DNA of 64,000 nt from Palsa-147 sp036513895 (GTDB taxonomy: Bacteria > Acidobacteriota > Terriglobia > Acidiferrales > UBA7541): the NCBI GenBank assembly GCA_036513895.1, contig DATBYF010000107.1, positions 1 to 64,000 of the forward strand. The letters run 5' to 3'. This document shows positions 9,151 through 18,103 of the stretch, piece by piece. The first letter of the stretch is position 1; each line of letters opens with the position of its first letter. The notes under the pieces are model-generated. The model made no database searches. It saw only the letters and a list, made by a program, of their open reading frames with translations, and was not told the origin of the DNA. The position numbers and the translations under genes are program-made.

Positions 9151-10002
9151 TCACAATGCCGGTTCTTTGACGCTGCGCAAATGCCATAGCAGCGCCGCTC
9201 CGAGCAGTATGGAAGCCGAACTGGCCGTCTGCGCGTTCGTCATGCCGAGGAACGATCGTGGATTAATCCGAATGAATTCGACAAGAAATCGCGCGATCCC
9301 CGTAGTAATCATGTACGCGGCGAAAATGTACCCATCCGGATGCCCGCGTGTAAATCTTGGCTCTACTCGGACCGCATTCTTGCCACGCACATCAACGGGC
9401 AAATCTTTCCCTCGCACACCAGTCTTGGCATTTGCCGATCGTGCTCTAGCCGCGCCCAGCCGCCACAGAAACCAGGTAATTAGCAGCGCGACAACAAATT
9501 CATATATCGGCGTAGGATGAACGCGCTCCGTCGTCGGCACAAGCCCGTTCGGAAAGCTCATCCCCCACGGCAGCGTCGTCGGAATGCCGTAATCGCCGTC
9601 CCCGGACAACAGGCACCCAATTCGTCCAATGCCGTAGCCCAGCGCGCATGCAGGCGACGCGATATCGAACAGCCGCAGTATCGGAATTTTGAACTTCCTG
9701 CCGAGATAAACGAACGCCGCAATCCCCGCGAGCAGCCCGCCAAACCAAGCAAATCCGTACGAACTGAAAAGCTCGCCAAACGGATTCGCGAAGAATTCCC
9801 GCGGCGATTCGAGAACATGATAGAGCTTCGCGCCAATCATTCCCGCGATCGAGGGCACCGCGACTAAGGTTTCCGCCTCGGCATCGATTCCGCGCCTGCG
9901 CAAGTCCGCGCGCAGCACGAAATACGCGCAAAGCATCGCCGTCGCCACCATCAAGCCAAACGTCGGCAGCGTAAGCGGCCCGATGTGAAGGAAGGGGATC
10001 AT
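9151..10002 (-). CDS. lgt: Prolipoprotein diacylglyceryl transferase
   Basis: Inner-membrane enzyme that moves diacylglycerol from phosphatidylglycerol to the lipobox cysteine of prolipoproteins, the first step of lipoprotein maturation. The 283 residues carry the family signature YGIGRIGCLLSGDGDYG (residues about 123-139, with Arg127 in the expected essential-arginine position), the FGGL motif near 87-90, VHPTPIYE near 161-168 and a late GIARFLVEFIR segment. About seven hydrophobic segments fit the known topology. A polar insert near residues 185-220 is longer than usual. It is divergent from the ADOP cluster to its right. Confidence 0.96.
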   Translation of the reverse strand: MIPFLHIGPLTLPTFGLMVATAMLCAYFVLRADLRRRGIDAEAETLVAVPSIAGMIGAKLYHVLESPREFFANPFGELFSSYGFAWFGGLLAGIAAFVYLGRKFKIPILRLFDIASPACALGYGIGRIGCLLSGDGDYGIPTTLPWGMSFPNGLVPTTERVHPTPIYEFVVALLITWFLWRLGAARARSANAKTGVRGKDLPVDVRGKNAVRVEPRFTRGHPDGYIFAAYMITTGIARFLVEFIRINPRSFLGMTNAQTASSASILLGAALLWHLRSVKEPAL

Positions 10003-10280
10003 CGAAGGCAGCCGGACCCGAACCGCGCGCGCATCAGCGTCGCAGTATACACGACGCCACGAGTCGTCGCCCGCAGCTCAGTCACCGCCAAATCGCCGCT
10101 GAATTACGTCGCGCTCGCGAACATCGGCGTCCCGGAAACGGACAATGGAGATGGGGTCAGGCCCCGCTGTGAGTTGTATGTTATTGATAACACGGCGGAT
10201 TGTGACCAGCCCGGCATGGTGCGCGCCGTGCAATCTACGGATCGGCGCAGTGTAATGTGTACGGTTCCTGCGGAGGCAGT
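10003..10280. other. Divergent intergenic region, lgt / ADOP cluster
   Basis: About 280 bp between two divergent starts; promoters for both directions must lie here, but I see no strong -10/-35 pair. It contains the phrase GATGGGGTCAGG, which recurs at about 60252. Confidence 0.4.
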
Positions 10281-12767
10281 GTGAATTCGATTTTCCAGGA
10301 TCTAGCGTTCGCGATCCGCTCGCTGCGGAAATCGCCTGGGTTCACCGTCGTCGCTGTTCTGACGCTCGCGCTCGGTATCGGCGCCAACGCTGCGATATTC
10401 TCGCTCATCAACGCCGTCCTTCTTCGCCCGTTGCCATTCGCGAATGCCGACCGCATCGCTTCCATCAGCGAATCCGCCACTGGACTTGGCTTTCCACAAA
10501 TTCCTTTCAGCCCGCCCGATCTGCACGAATTCATGTTGCGCCAGCGCAGCTTTGAATTAGTGGCTGCGTATGAGAACGATCACCGTGAGCTCTCCGGCGA
10601 TGGCGGCGCGGGCGAACGAATCGTGGATACGCGTTCGAGCGCCGCGCTTTTCCCGCTGCTCGGCGTCCAGCCGGTGATTGGCCGCGCATTCACGCCGGAA
10701 GAAGACGCACCGGGCCACGCCGTCGCAATTCTAAGCAGCTGCCTATGGCAGCGCCGCTACGCCTCTGATTCAAAAATTATAGGCAAGACGATTTATCTCG
10801 ACCGCGAGGCTTATGAAGTGATCGGAGTGATGCCCCGCGATTTCGTCTTCCCGATGCACGGTCCGATGACCAACGATCATCCGGCCGACCTCTGGGTTCC
10901 TCTCGCTCTGACGCCGGATGAATTGCAGTCGTGGGCGAAATTCTACAATTTTACTGTGCTTGGCCGCCTGAAGCCGGGCGTCACGATTGCAAATGCCGCG
11001 GCCGAAGCCAACATCGTCGTCGCGCAAATCGTAGAGATGTATCCACACTCATTGGTCCAAGCGTTCCATGGCGTGCATGTGGGCGCAGTCGTAAATCCAT
11101 TTCAGCGCGATGTTGTGGGCCTAGTCCGCGCACCGTTGCTGGTGCTGCTCGTCGCAGTCGGCCTCGTGCTTCTGATCGCTTGCGCCAACGTGGCGAATCT
11201 GCTGCTTGCTCGCGCCACCGCTCGTCACAAAGAAATCGCCATTCGGGCCGCGCTCGGCGCGGGGCGCTGGCGATTGATTCGCCAACTGCTCTCCGAAAAT
11301 ATTCTTCTCGGCCTGATCGCGGGAGGAATAGGTATCCTCATCGCGTATTGGGGAGTTGCTTTGCTTCTGTCGCTCTCTCCGATTGATCTTCCTCGCGTAC
11401 GCGAAATCGGAATTGATGGACGCGTTCTTGCATTCACCTTCGGATTGTCATTCCTCACCGCGCTCATCTTCGGACTGATTCCGGGAATCGAAGCGTCGCG
11501 CACCGATCCGCAGGAAGCGCTCAAAGAAGGCGCCCGCGGCGCGTCCCCTTCGCGTTCGAAAAAGCGTTTGCAGGGTGCGCTGATCGTCGCGCAGACGGCG
11601 CTCTCCGTGATGCTTCTTGCCGCCGCTGGCCTCGTGATGCGCAGCTTTGTAGGCATGCTCAAATCCGATCCCGGATTCGCGCCGCAGCACATACTTGCGG
11701 TAGGAGTGCCTTTGCCTTTGCGCGCTTACCCGCACGCCGCAGACACTCGCCGATTTTTCGAGGAGATGCTTCGCCGTGCTGTCGCCCTGCCGCAGGCGGA
11801 ATCGGCCGGCGCTTCCACCGATCTTCCGCTCGACGCCATCGAGCACGACGCCGTCATTATCGAAGGACGCGACACGGCCGCGCACGGCCAGCCTTCTTCC
11901 TGCGTGCAGAGTTGGATTCTCGGCGATTATCTTCGCACCATGGGAATTACGATTTTGAAGGGTAGGGGATTCACTCCGGAAGATATTCTGGGCCGCCAGG
12001 ATGTGGTGATCGTCAGCGCTGCCGCCGCGAAGGAGTGGTGGCCGGGCGAGGACCCGGTCGGGAAGCGGCTGAAGATCGGCTCACCGGACTGGCCGTGGTT
12101 GACGGTGGTGGGCGTCGCGAATGATGTGAAAGATTCATCGCTTCAAAATCCCGCCAAGCCGCACACCTATACGCCTTATCTGCAAGTGCAAGACAGTTGG
12201 ATCGAGAGCCCGCTCTTCAGCGAGGCGCGCAAATTGAATCTTGTGGTGCGGACGCAGGGCGATCCCGCGGCAACTACGGCTGCGGTGCGCAAGATTGTTT
12301 CTGATCTCGATCCGGCAATCGCCGTCACCAAAATTCACACCATGAACGCCGATGTGTCTGAATCCGTCGCGCCGCAGCGATTTATTCTCTTTTTGCTGGG
12401 AATTTTCGCAGGGCTGGCGCTGTTTCTCGCGGCCGTCGGAGTGTATGGCGTACTTTCATATTCGGTGGCGCAGCGGACGCACGAAATCGGCGTGCGAATC
12501 GCGCTCGGCGCGCCAAACAAAAGCGTGCTTGCTCTCGTACTAGTGGAAGGGATGAGATTGACGGTGGTTGGAGCGCTGATCGGTGTCGTCGCGGCGCTCG
12601 CGGTCACGCGGTTGATGGCGGGCTTGCTCTACGGCGTGACGGCGCACGACCCGCTCACCTTCATCAGTGTCACCGTAGTGATGTGCATCGTGGCGCTCGC
12701 AGCGTGTTACATCCCGGCCCGCCGCGCGATGCGCGTAGACCCGATGGTGGCCCTCCGTTATGAGTGA
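10281..12767 (+). CDS. ADOP-family MacB/FtsX permease 1
   Basis: An 828-residue permease of the acidobacterial duplicated orphan permease type (TIGR03434): two MacB-like halves fused, without an ATPase subunit in the gene or nearby. First half: transmembrane segment near residues 22-46 (FTVVAVLTLALGIGANAAIF), a periplasmic MacB core, then a three-helix FtsX block containing LLIACANVANLLLARA. The second half repeats the plan and ends in an FtsX block and the shared tail ARRAMRVDPMVALRYE. I start at GTG 10281 because GGAGG lies just upstream and family members begin at this point; a frame from 10257 would add eight unlikely residues. First of six tandem paralogues. Substrate unknown; efflux or envelope mechanotransmission is plausible. 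Confidence 0.92.
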   Translation: MNSIFQDLAFAIRSLRKSPGFTVVAVLTLALGIGANAAIFSLINAVLLRPLPFANADRIASISESATGLGFPQIPFSPPDLHEFMLRQRSFELVAAYENDHRELSGDGGAGERIVDTRSSAALFPLLGVQPVIGRAFTPEEDAPGHAVAILSSCLWQRRYASDSKIIGKTIYLDREAYEVIGVMPRDFVFPMHGPMTNDHPADLWVPLALTPDELQSWAKFYNFTVLGRLKPGVTIANAAAEANIVVAQIVEMYPHSLVQAFHGVHVGAVVNPFQRDVVGLVRAPLLVLLVAVGLVLLIACANVANLLLARATARHKEIAIRAALGAGRWRLIRQLLSENILLGLIAGGIGILIAYWGVALLLSLSPIDLPRVREIGIDGRVLAFTFGLSFLTALIFGLIPGIEASRTDPQEALKEGARGASPSRSKKRLQGALIVAQTALSVMLLAAAGLVMRSFVGMLKSDPGFAPQHILAVGVPLPLRAYPHAADTRRFFEEMLRRAVALPQAESAGASTDLPLDAIEHDAVIIEGRDTAAHGQPSSCVQSWILGDYLRTMGITILKGRGFTPEDILGRQDVVIVSAAAAKEWWPGEDPVGKRLKIGSPDWPWLTVVGVANDVKDSSLQNPAKPHTYTPYLQVQDSWIESPLFSEARKLNLVVRTQGDPAATTAAVRKIVSDLDPAIAVTKIHTMNADVSESVAPQRFILFLLGIFAGLALFLAAVGVYGVLSYSVAQRTHEIGVRIALGAPNKSVLALVLVEGMRLTVVGALIGVVAALAVTRLMAGLLYGVTAHDPLTFISVTVVMCIVALAACYIPARRAMRVDPMVALRYE

Positions 12768-12836
12768 GAGAGCGATGATGAATTGCTGGCAATCAACCGA
12801 TTGCCATCACCGCGATAACGCAAGATAAGGGGTGCG

Positions 12837-15269
12837 ATGAACAATCTACTCCAGGACATCACCTACGCCTACCGCACGCTGCGCAAGGCGCCATTCTACG
12901 CGCTCATTGCCATCGCCACGCTGGCGCTGGGCATCGGCGCAAACACCGCCATTTTCAGCTACGTGAACGCCTGGCTAATCAAGCCTCTGCCTTATCCGCA
13001 GGCTGATCGCCTGATAGTTCTTCTCTCGCACGACACGAAGCAGGGCTGGACCGGCCAAAGCGTCACCTCTACCGCCGACTTCCTCGACTATCAGAAGCAG
13101 GACACCGCCTTCGAGCAATTTGCAAGCTGGACCGCCTGGTACTTCAATCTGACCAGCGACGGCGCTCCCGAACGCGTCTCCGGCGGAATGGTCAGCTGGA
13201 ATTTCTTTCAGACGCTGGGCGTGAAACCGATGCTCGGCCGCGTATTTCTGCCCGAAGAATCGCAGCCGGCCTCGAGCCACGTGGCCATACTGAGCCGCGG
13301 CTTGTGGCAGAGTCGCTACGCGGGCGATCCGCAAATTGTCGGACGCACGATCAAACTTCAGGGCGAGTCTTACACGGTCGTCGGCGTCATGCCCGCTAGC
13401 TTTCAATTTCCGCTGATGGGCATTGCGAATATCTGGACGCCGATCGCGCTCGATGACAAACAACAGTCCGATCGCAACATGTCGTGGTTTAGCGCCTTCG
13501 GCCGCTTGAAACCCGGCGTAACGAAAGCGCAGGCTGCCGCAGAAATTTCCGGAATCGCGAAGCGCCTCGAAACTCTATATCCGCGAACGAATACAAACGT
13601 CACCACCCTGCTCAGTCCCATGCCGTACGAAATCGGAAAAGAAGAAGGCACCCAGCAGATCATGATTTTATTCTGGATCGTGGGCCTCGTCCTATTGATC
13701 GCGTGCGCGAACGTGGCGAACCTTATGCTGGCCCGTGCGGCGCGGCGCACCAAGGAATTCGCGGTTCGCTCAGCCCTCGGCGCCTCACGCATCCGGCTCG
13801 CTCGGCAATTGCTGACCGAATCCCTCGTGCTATTCATCGCCGGCGGCGCTGGAGGAGTGCTATTCGCCATTTGGGGCGTCCACTGGATCGCGGAAGCAAT
13901 TCCCGGGCGAATACGCGGATATTTGGTCAATTATGGCCGCGTTGACGTCGATTTCACGACGCTTTTGTACACCCTCGGCATAGCGCTGCTCTGCGGCATC
14001 GTGTTTGGATTATTCCCAGCGTTCGAAAGCACGGGGCTCGACGTCAACGGCGCCCTCAAAGAATCCGCGAATCAAGTTACGGGCAGCAAGCGCGCGGCGC
14101 GGGTGCGGCGTGCATTCGTCGCCGGCGAAATCGCGCTGGCCGTCGTTGTCCTGATTTCAACGGCGATGCTAGTTGAGAGCTTCATTCACTTGGTCTATGG
14201 CCCGCTCGGCTTTCAGCCGGCGAACGTCATGACGGCACAGCTCGTGATTCCCAAGTCCAAGTATTCGAGCGATGTGCAAATTCGCAATTTTTACGGTCAG
14301 GTGATGGCTCGCGTGCACGCCCTTCCGGGAGTTGTCTCGGCGGGCTTGAGCGAATTTGTCCCGTTCGGAGAGTCCTCCACAACTATGCTGATTCATGTGG
14401 CAGACCGGCCTCCCGCGCTTCCGGGCGAAGAGATTGGCGCACTCTACTCGGAGGTCTCTCCGGATTATTTTCCGACGATGCAAATTCCGCTGATCCGCGG
14501 GCGCTCGTTCACCTCGAGTGATGGCGAGGGCGCCCCGAACGTCATCCTCATCAATGAAACGCTGATGCGTCAGCAATTCGCGACGGAAGATCCCATCGGC
14601 AAGCAAATGGAATTCAGCGAGAAGCACACCCTGGCCACAATCATCGGCGTGGTGGGCGACGTCAAGATGTACTCGACGAGCGACCATCCTAGACGCGAGA
14701 TCTACGTTCCAGCCGCGCAATTTCCGAGCCCTTACATGACCATTGTTGCGCGCACAGGGGGCCCCGCGCCGGAGCTACCGTCCGCGATTCGAAACGCCGT
14801 CTGGTCGGTGGATAGCGAGCAGCCCGTCTCGCTGGTGCAGCCGTATGACGACACCATCAGTGAGCAGAACACTGGCAATCGCATCCTCACGCAGTTGGCG
14901 GGTTTCTTCGGCGTTCTGGCGATGCTGCTCGGCGCGCTCGGAATTTATGGAGTGATGGCCTACACGGTCGAGCAGCGCACGCACGAAATGGGCATTCGCA
15001 TGGCGCTCGGCGCGAGTCCCGGCGACGTGACGCGCATTGTGTTGGGTCAGGGAATGAAGCTGGCTGTCATCGGCGTCGTGATTGGAATGATCGTTGCCGC
15101 GGCAGCCACGCGTGGGATGGTGTCGGTTTTGTACAGGGTCAAGGCCGGCGATCCGGTTATGTTTCTCGCGGTCGCAGCATTCTTTACGCTCGTGGCCCTC
15201 GCGGCATGTTACATCCCAGCGCGCCGCGCAATGCGCGTAGATCCAATGGTGGCGCTGCGATACGAGTGA
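12837..15269 (+). CDS. ADOP-family MacB/FtsX permease 2
   Basis: An 810-residue duplicated MacB/FtsX permease. The N-terminal LLQDITYAYRTLRKAPFY replaces the more common PGFT helix start. Both FtsX blocks are present, the first marked LLIACANVANLMLARA and the second by YGVMAYTVEQRTHEMGIRMALGA. It lies 69 bp after permease 1, without a repeat between them, so co-transcription is likely. The start ATG is preceded by AAGGGG. The sequence between the two halves is diverged from its neighbours while the C-terminal tail is almost identical. Confidence 0.92.
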   Translation: MNNLLQDITYAYRTLRKAPFYALIAIATLALGIGANTAIFSYVNAWLIKPLPYPQADRLIVLLSHDTKQGWTGQSVTSTADFLDYQKQDTAFEQFASWTAWYFNLTSDGAPERVSGGMVSWNFFQTLGVKPMLGRVFLPEESQPASSHVAILSRGLWQSRYAGDPQIVGRTIKLQGESYTVVGVMPASFQFPLMGIANIWTPIALDDKQQSDRNMSWFSAFGRLKPGVTKAQAAAEISGIAKRLETLYPRTNTNVTTLLSPMPYEIGKEEGTQQIMILFWIVGLVLLIACANVANLMLARAARRTKEFAVRSALGASRIRLARQLLTESLVLFIAGGAGGVLFAIWGVHWIAEAIPGRIRGYLVNYGRVDVDFTTLLYTLGIALLCGIVFGLFPAFESTGLDVNGALKESANQVTGSKRAARVRRAFVAGEIALAVVVLISTAMLVESFIHLVYGPLGFQPANVMTAQLVIPKSKYSSDVQIRNFYGQVMARVHALPGVVSAGLSEFVPFGESSTTMLIHVADRPPALPGEEIGALYSEVSPDYFPTMQIPLIRGRSFTSSDGEGAPNVILINETLMRQQFATEDPIGKQMEFSEKHTLATIIGVVGDVKMYSTSDHPRREIYVPAAQFPSPYMTIVARTGGPAPELPSAIRNAVWSVDSEQPVSLVQPYDDTISEQNTGNRILTQLAGFFGVLAMLLGALGIYGVMAYTVEQRTHEMGIRMALGASPGDVTRIVLGQGMKLAVIGVVIGMIVAAAATRGMVSVLYRVKAGDPVMFLAVAAFFTLVALAACYIPARRAMRVDPMVALRYE

Positions 15270-15300
15270 GAGGCTCATCAGCCAATCGGATCCGGCAACA

Positions 15301-15381
15301 TCGTGGCGCGGGCATCCTGCCCGCGGATTTTCTGCGCGGCGGCAATCACGCGAGTTCGCGGGCAAGATGCCCGCGCCACGA
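15301..15381. repeat. REP-like palindrome, copy 4 (near consensus)
   Basis: TCGTGGCGCGGGCATCCTGC on the left and CAAGATGCCCGCGCCACGA on the right are near-perfect inverted arms. It lies between ADOP genes 2 and 3 and gives a good reference copy of the family. Confidence 0.85.
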
Positions 15382-15438
15382 AATCGGGCCGCGAAGATTT
15401 GCCGCACAATCGTGCGCTTTGCGTGAAACGGAGGCGAA

Positions 15439-17919
15439 ATGGGCACTCTGATTCAAGACGTCAAATACGCTCTTCGCATGCTGCGCAATTCGCCGGGATT
15501 CACCATCATCGCTGTGCTCACCATCGCGCTCGGCGTCGGCGCGAATACAGCAATCTTCTCCGTCGTCCATGCCGTCTTGCTGAAGCCTCTCCCGTTCCCG
15601 CAGCCCGATCACCTAGTCGAGCTTTGGGAAACCGAAGCCGCTCCGGGCAATTTCCCGCTCACCGATCAGGATTTCCTGGATTGGCGCGCGCAAAACCGCA
15701 CATTCGACGATATGGCGGTGTACACGTGGCGCCAGCCCAGCAACGTGAGCGGCGCGGGCGCCCCTGAGGAAGTGCCGCTTGTCCAGACGCAGGCAAATTT
15801 CTTTTCGGTTCTCGGCGTCGCGCCGCAGCTTGGCCGCACGTTCGTTGCCGGTGAAGACGCCAAAGGCCACAACCACGTCGCGATAGTGACCAACGCATTT
15901 TGGAAAACGCATTTCGGTGGCCGCACCGACACCATCAACAAAACAATCCAACTGAATGGCGAATCCTACACGCTCGTTGGCGTGATGCCCGCATGGTTCA
16001 CCGCTCCGGCGACCGCTGAGGTTTGGACGCCGCTGGATTTGTCACTCAGCGCGATCCGCGGCCGCGACAGCCACTATCTTCGCGCGCTTGGTCGCGTCAA
16101 AGCTGGCATGACGATCGAGCAAGCCCGCGCGGATCTCGGCGCGATTTCGGCGCGCCTCGCGAAGGAATTTCCGAAGTCGAACAGCACAGCCACGCCCGTC
16201 GTAGTCCCGCTGCAGAAGGACTTGACCGGTGATTCGAAAACTCCGCTTTGGACGCTGTTCGGCGCTGTCGGCCTTGTATTGCTGATCGCCTGCGCCAACG
16301 TAGCGAATCTCCTGCTGGCGCGCTCGATTGGAAGGCGCCGCGAGATGGCGTTGCGCGGCGCAGTCGGCGCCAGCCGCTGGCGATTGGTGCGCCAGCTACT
16401 CACCGAGAGCGTGATCCTCTCACTCGCTGGGGGCGTGCTCGGCGCGCTCATCGCTTACAACGTGGTTGATCTTCTCTCCTCGTTAAAGAACGTCCCGTTC
16501 ATACCGCCTAATCCGATTCGGCTGGATATGTCCGTGCTGTTTTTCTGCTTCGCAGTCAGCGCCGCGGTTGGAATTCTCTTCGGACTCGCGCCTGCATTTC
16601 ACATTTCAGATCTCGATCTCATCGAAGAACTGAAATCGAGATCGGTTGGCGCGGGAAGGAGCGGCCGGAGCGCCTTTCTGCGCGATGGACTCGTGGCTGT
16701 GGAGATCGCGCTGTCGCTCGCGCTTCTCGCGGGCGCTGGCCTACTTCTGCGCACATTCGCAAATCTCCGCGCCGTAGATCTCGGCGTAAGAACAGATCAC
16801 GTGCTCACGGGCTACGTACTGGTTCCGGATAAGGAAGACGTCACATTCGATCAAGACAAATTGTTCACCGATAGCTTCCTCGCGAAGCTCAAGAGCGCGC
16901 CGGGAATTCGCGATGCAGCGTTCAATATGCTGGCACCGCTCTCTTCGGGCACGAACGGCTACGTGACCGTCGACGGCCAGTCGGAAGACGACAGAAGCGG
17001 GCCGCTCGTCTCGTGGAACGAAATCACGCCCAGCTATTTCCATACCATGGGCATTCACCTCCTTGCGGGCCGTGAGCTGAATGAAGAAGACGAGCAAAGC
17101 GCGGGCGACGCCTGGCGCCAAATGCTTCCGTTCGATAAAGCCCACGACCAAAAGGCCGAGGAAGCGCTGGCGCGCAAGTTCACGACGTCCGCGGTGATCA
17201 GCAAGGGCATGGCCGCGCATTTTTGGCCGAATCAAGATCCCCTCGGGAAGATTTTTCGAAGCGGGCCCGCCCCGTATCGCGTCGTCGGCGTTGTTGAGGA
17301 CGTGCGCAACAACGGCTTGCGCGATCCCGCGATGTACGCCGCGTACATTCCCTCGGAAGTGGGCCTCGGCGAGGGGGCGTATATCCTCTACATTTCGGTG
17401 CTCACTGATGGACTGCCGCAAGGCGCCGAGAGCACCATCCGCGCCGAGTTGCAGTCGTTGAACAGCACGCTCGCGCTTTCCGAAGTGAAGACCATTCCAC
17501 AGCTCGTCGGCGACAGCATGGCAGACACGAACGACGAAGCGCTTCTGCTCGGCGCGCTGGCCGGCCTGGCGCTGCTTCTCGCGGGCGTTGGGACGTACGG
17601 CGTGATGTCGTACGTCGTCAGCCAGCGCACCAACGAGATTGGCATTCGCATGGCGCTCGGAGCGCAACGCGAGGACGTGGTGCGAATGATTTTGCGGCAG
17701 GGCGGGTTATTGGTGGCCGCCGGAGTGGGCTTGGGAGCGTTGCTCGCGTTGGGCGGAGCGCGATTGATGCGCGATTTGCTGTTCGGCGTCGCGCCGTTCG
17801 ACGCGTTGACGTACGCGAGCGTGGCGCTGCTACTGGCGGCGATCGCGTTGCTGGCGTGTGCAATTCCGGCGCGCCGCGCGATGCGCGTAGATCCGATGGT
17901 AGCGCTGCGATATGAATGA
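15439..17919 (+). CDS. ADOP-family MacB/FtsX permease 3
   Basis: An 826-residue duplicated permease with GGAGG upstream of its ATG. It starts TLIQDVKYALRMLRNSPGFT and keeps the first FtsX motif LLIACANVANLLLARS. In the second periplasmic domain, near residues 555-575, it has an extra charged stretch (DAWRQMLPFDKAHDQKAEE) that the other copies lack, which may alter partner or substrate contacts. The tail CAIPARRAMRVDPMVALRYE is shared. A repeat precedes and another follows the gene. Confidence 0.92.
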   Translation: MGTLIQDVKYALRMLRNSPGFTIIAVLTIALGVGANTAIFSVVHAVLLKPLPFPQPDHLVELWETEAAPGNFPLTDQDFLDWRAQNRTFDDMAVYTWRQPSNVSGAGAPEEVPLVQTQANFFSVLGVAPQLGRTFVAGEDAKGHNHVAIVTNAFWKTHFGGRTDTINKTIQLNGESYTLVGVMPAWFTAPATAEVWTPLDLSLSAIRGRDSHYLRALGRVKAGMTIEQARADLGAISARLAKEFPKSNSTATPVVVPLQKDLTGDSKTPLWTLFGAVGLVLLIACANVANLLLARSIGRRREMALRGAVGASRWRLVRQLLTESVILSLAGGVLGALIAYNVVDLLSSLKNVPFIPPNPIRLDMSVLFFCFAVSAAVGILFGLAPAFHISDLDLIEELKSRSVGAGRSGRSAFLRDGLVAVEIALSLALLAGAGLLLRTFANLRAVDLGVRTDHVLTGYVLVPDKEDVTFDQDKLFTDSFLAKLKSAPGIRDAAFNMLAPLSSGTNGYVTVDGQSEDDRSGPLVSWNEITPSYFHTMGIHLLAGRELNEEDEQSAGDAWRQMLPFDKAHDQKAEEALARKFTTSAVISKGMAAHFWPNQDPLGKIFRSGPAPYRVVGVVEDVRNNGLRDPAMYAAYIPSEVGLGEGAYILYISVLTDGLPQGAESTIRAELQSLNSTLALSEVKTIPQLVGDSMADTNDEALLLGALAGLALLLAGVGTYGVMSYVVSQRTNEIGIRMALGAQREDVVRMILRQGGLLVAAGVGLGALLALGGARLMRDLLFGVAPFDALTYASVALLLAAIALLACAIPARRAMRVDPMVALRYE

Positions 17920-17950
17920 TTGGTTGGACATGCAATCGAGCCCGGCAGCA

Positions 17951-18030
17951 TAGTGGCGCGGGCATCTTGCCCGCGGATTTTATGCGGGGTGGCGGGGCAC
18001 AAAACGCCGGCAAGATGCCGGCGCTACAAA
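17951..18030. repeat. REP-like palindrome, copy 5 (hybrid of two subtypes)
   Basis: The left arm is the GTGGCGCGGGCATCTTGCC subtype. The right arm is the other subtype, GCCGGCAAGATGCCGGCGCT. The arms still pair over their centre (GCATCTTGCC with GGCAAGATGC). Confidence 0.8.
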
Positions 18031-18103
18031 TGCACGCCAGCCGTCGTTCGGATGTTTGCTGCGGCGGCCTGATTTCTTGCACTGGGCGTGAAACGGAGGC
18101 TCG

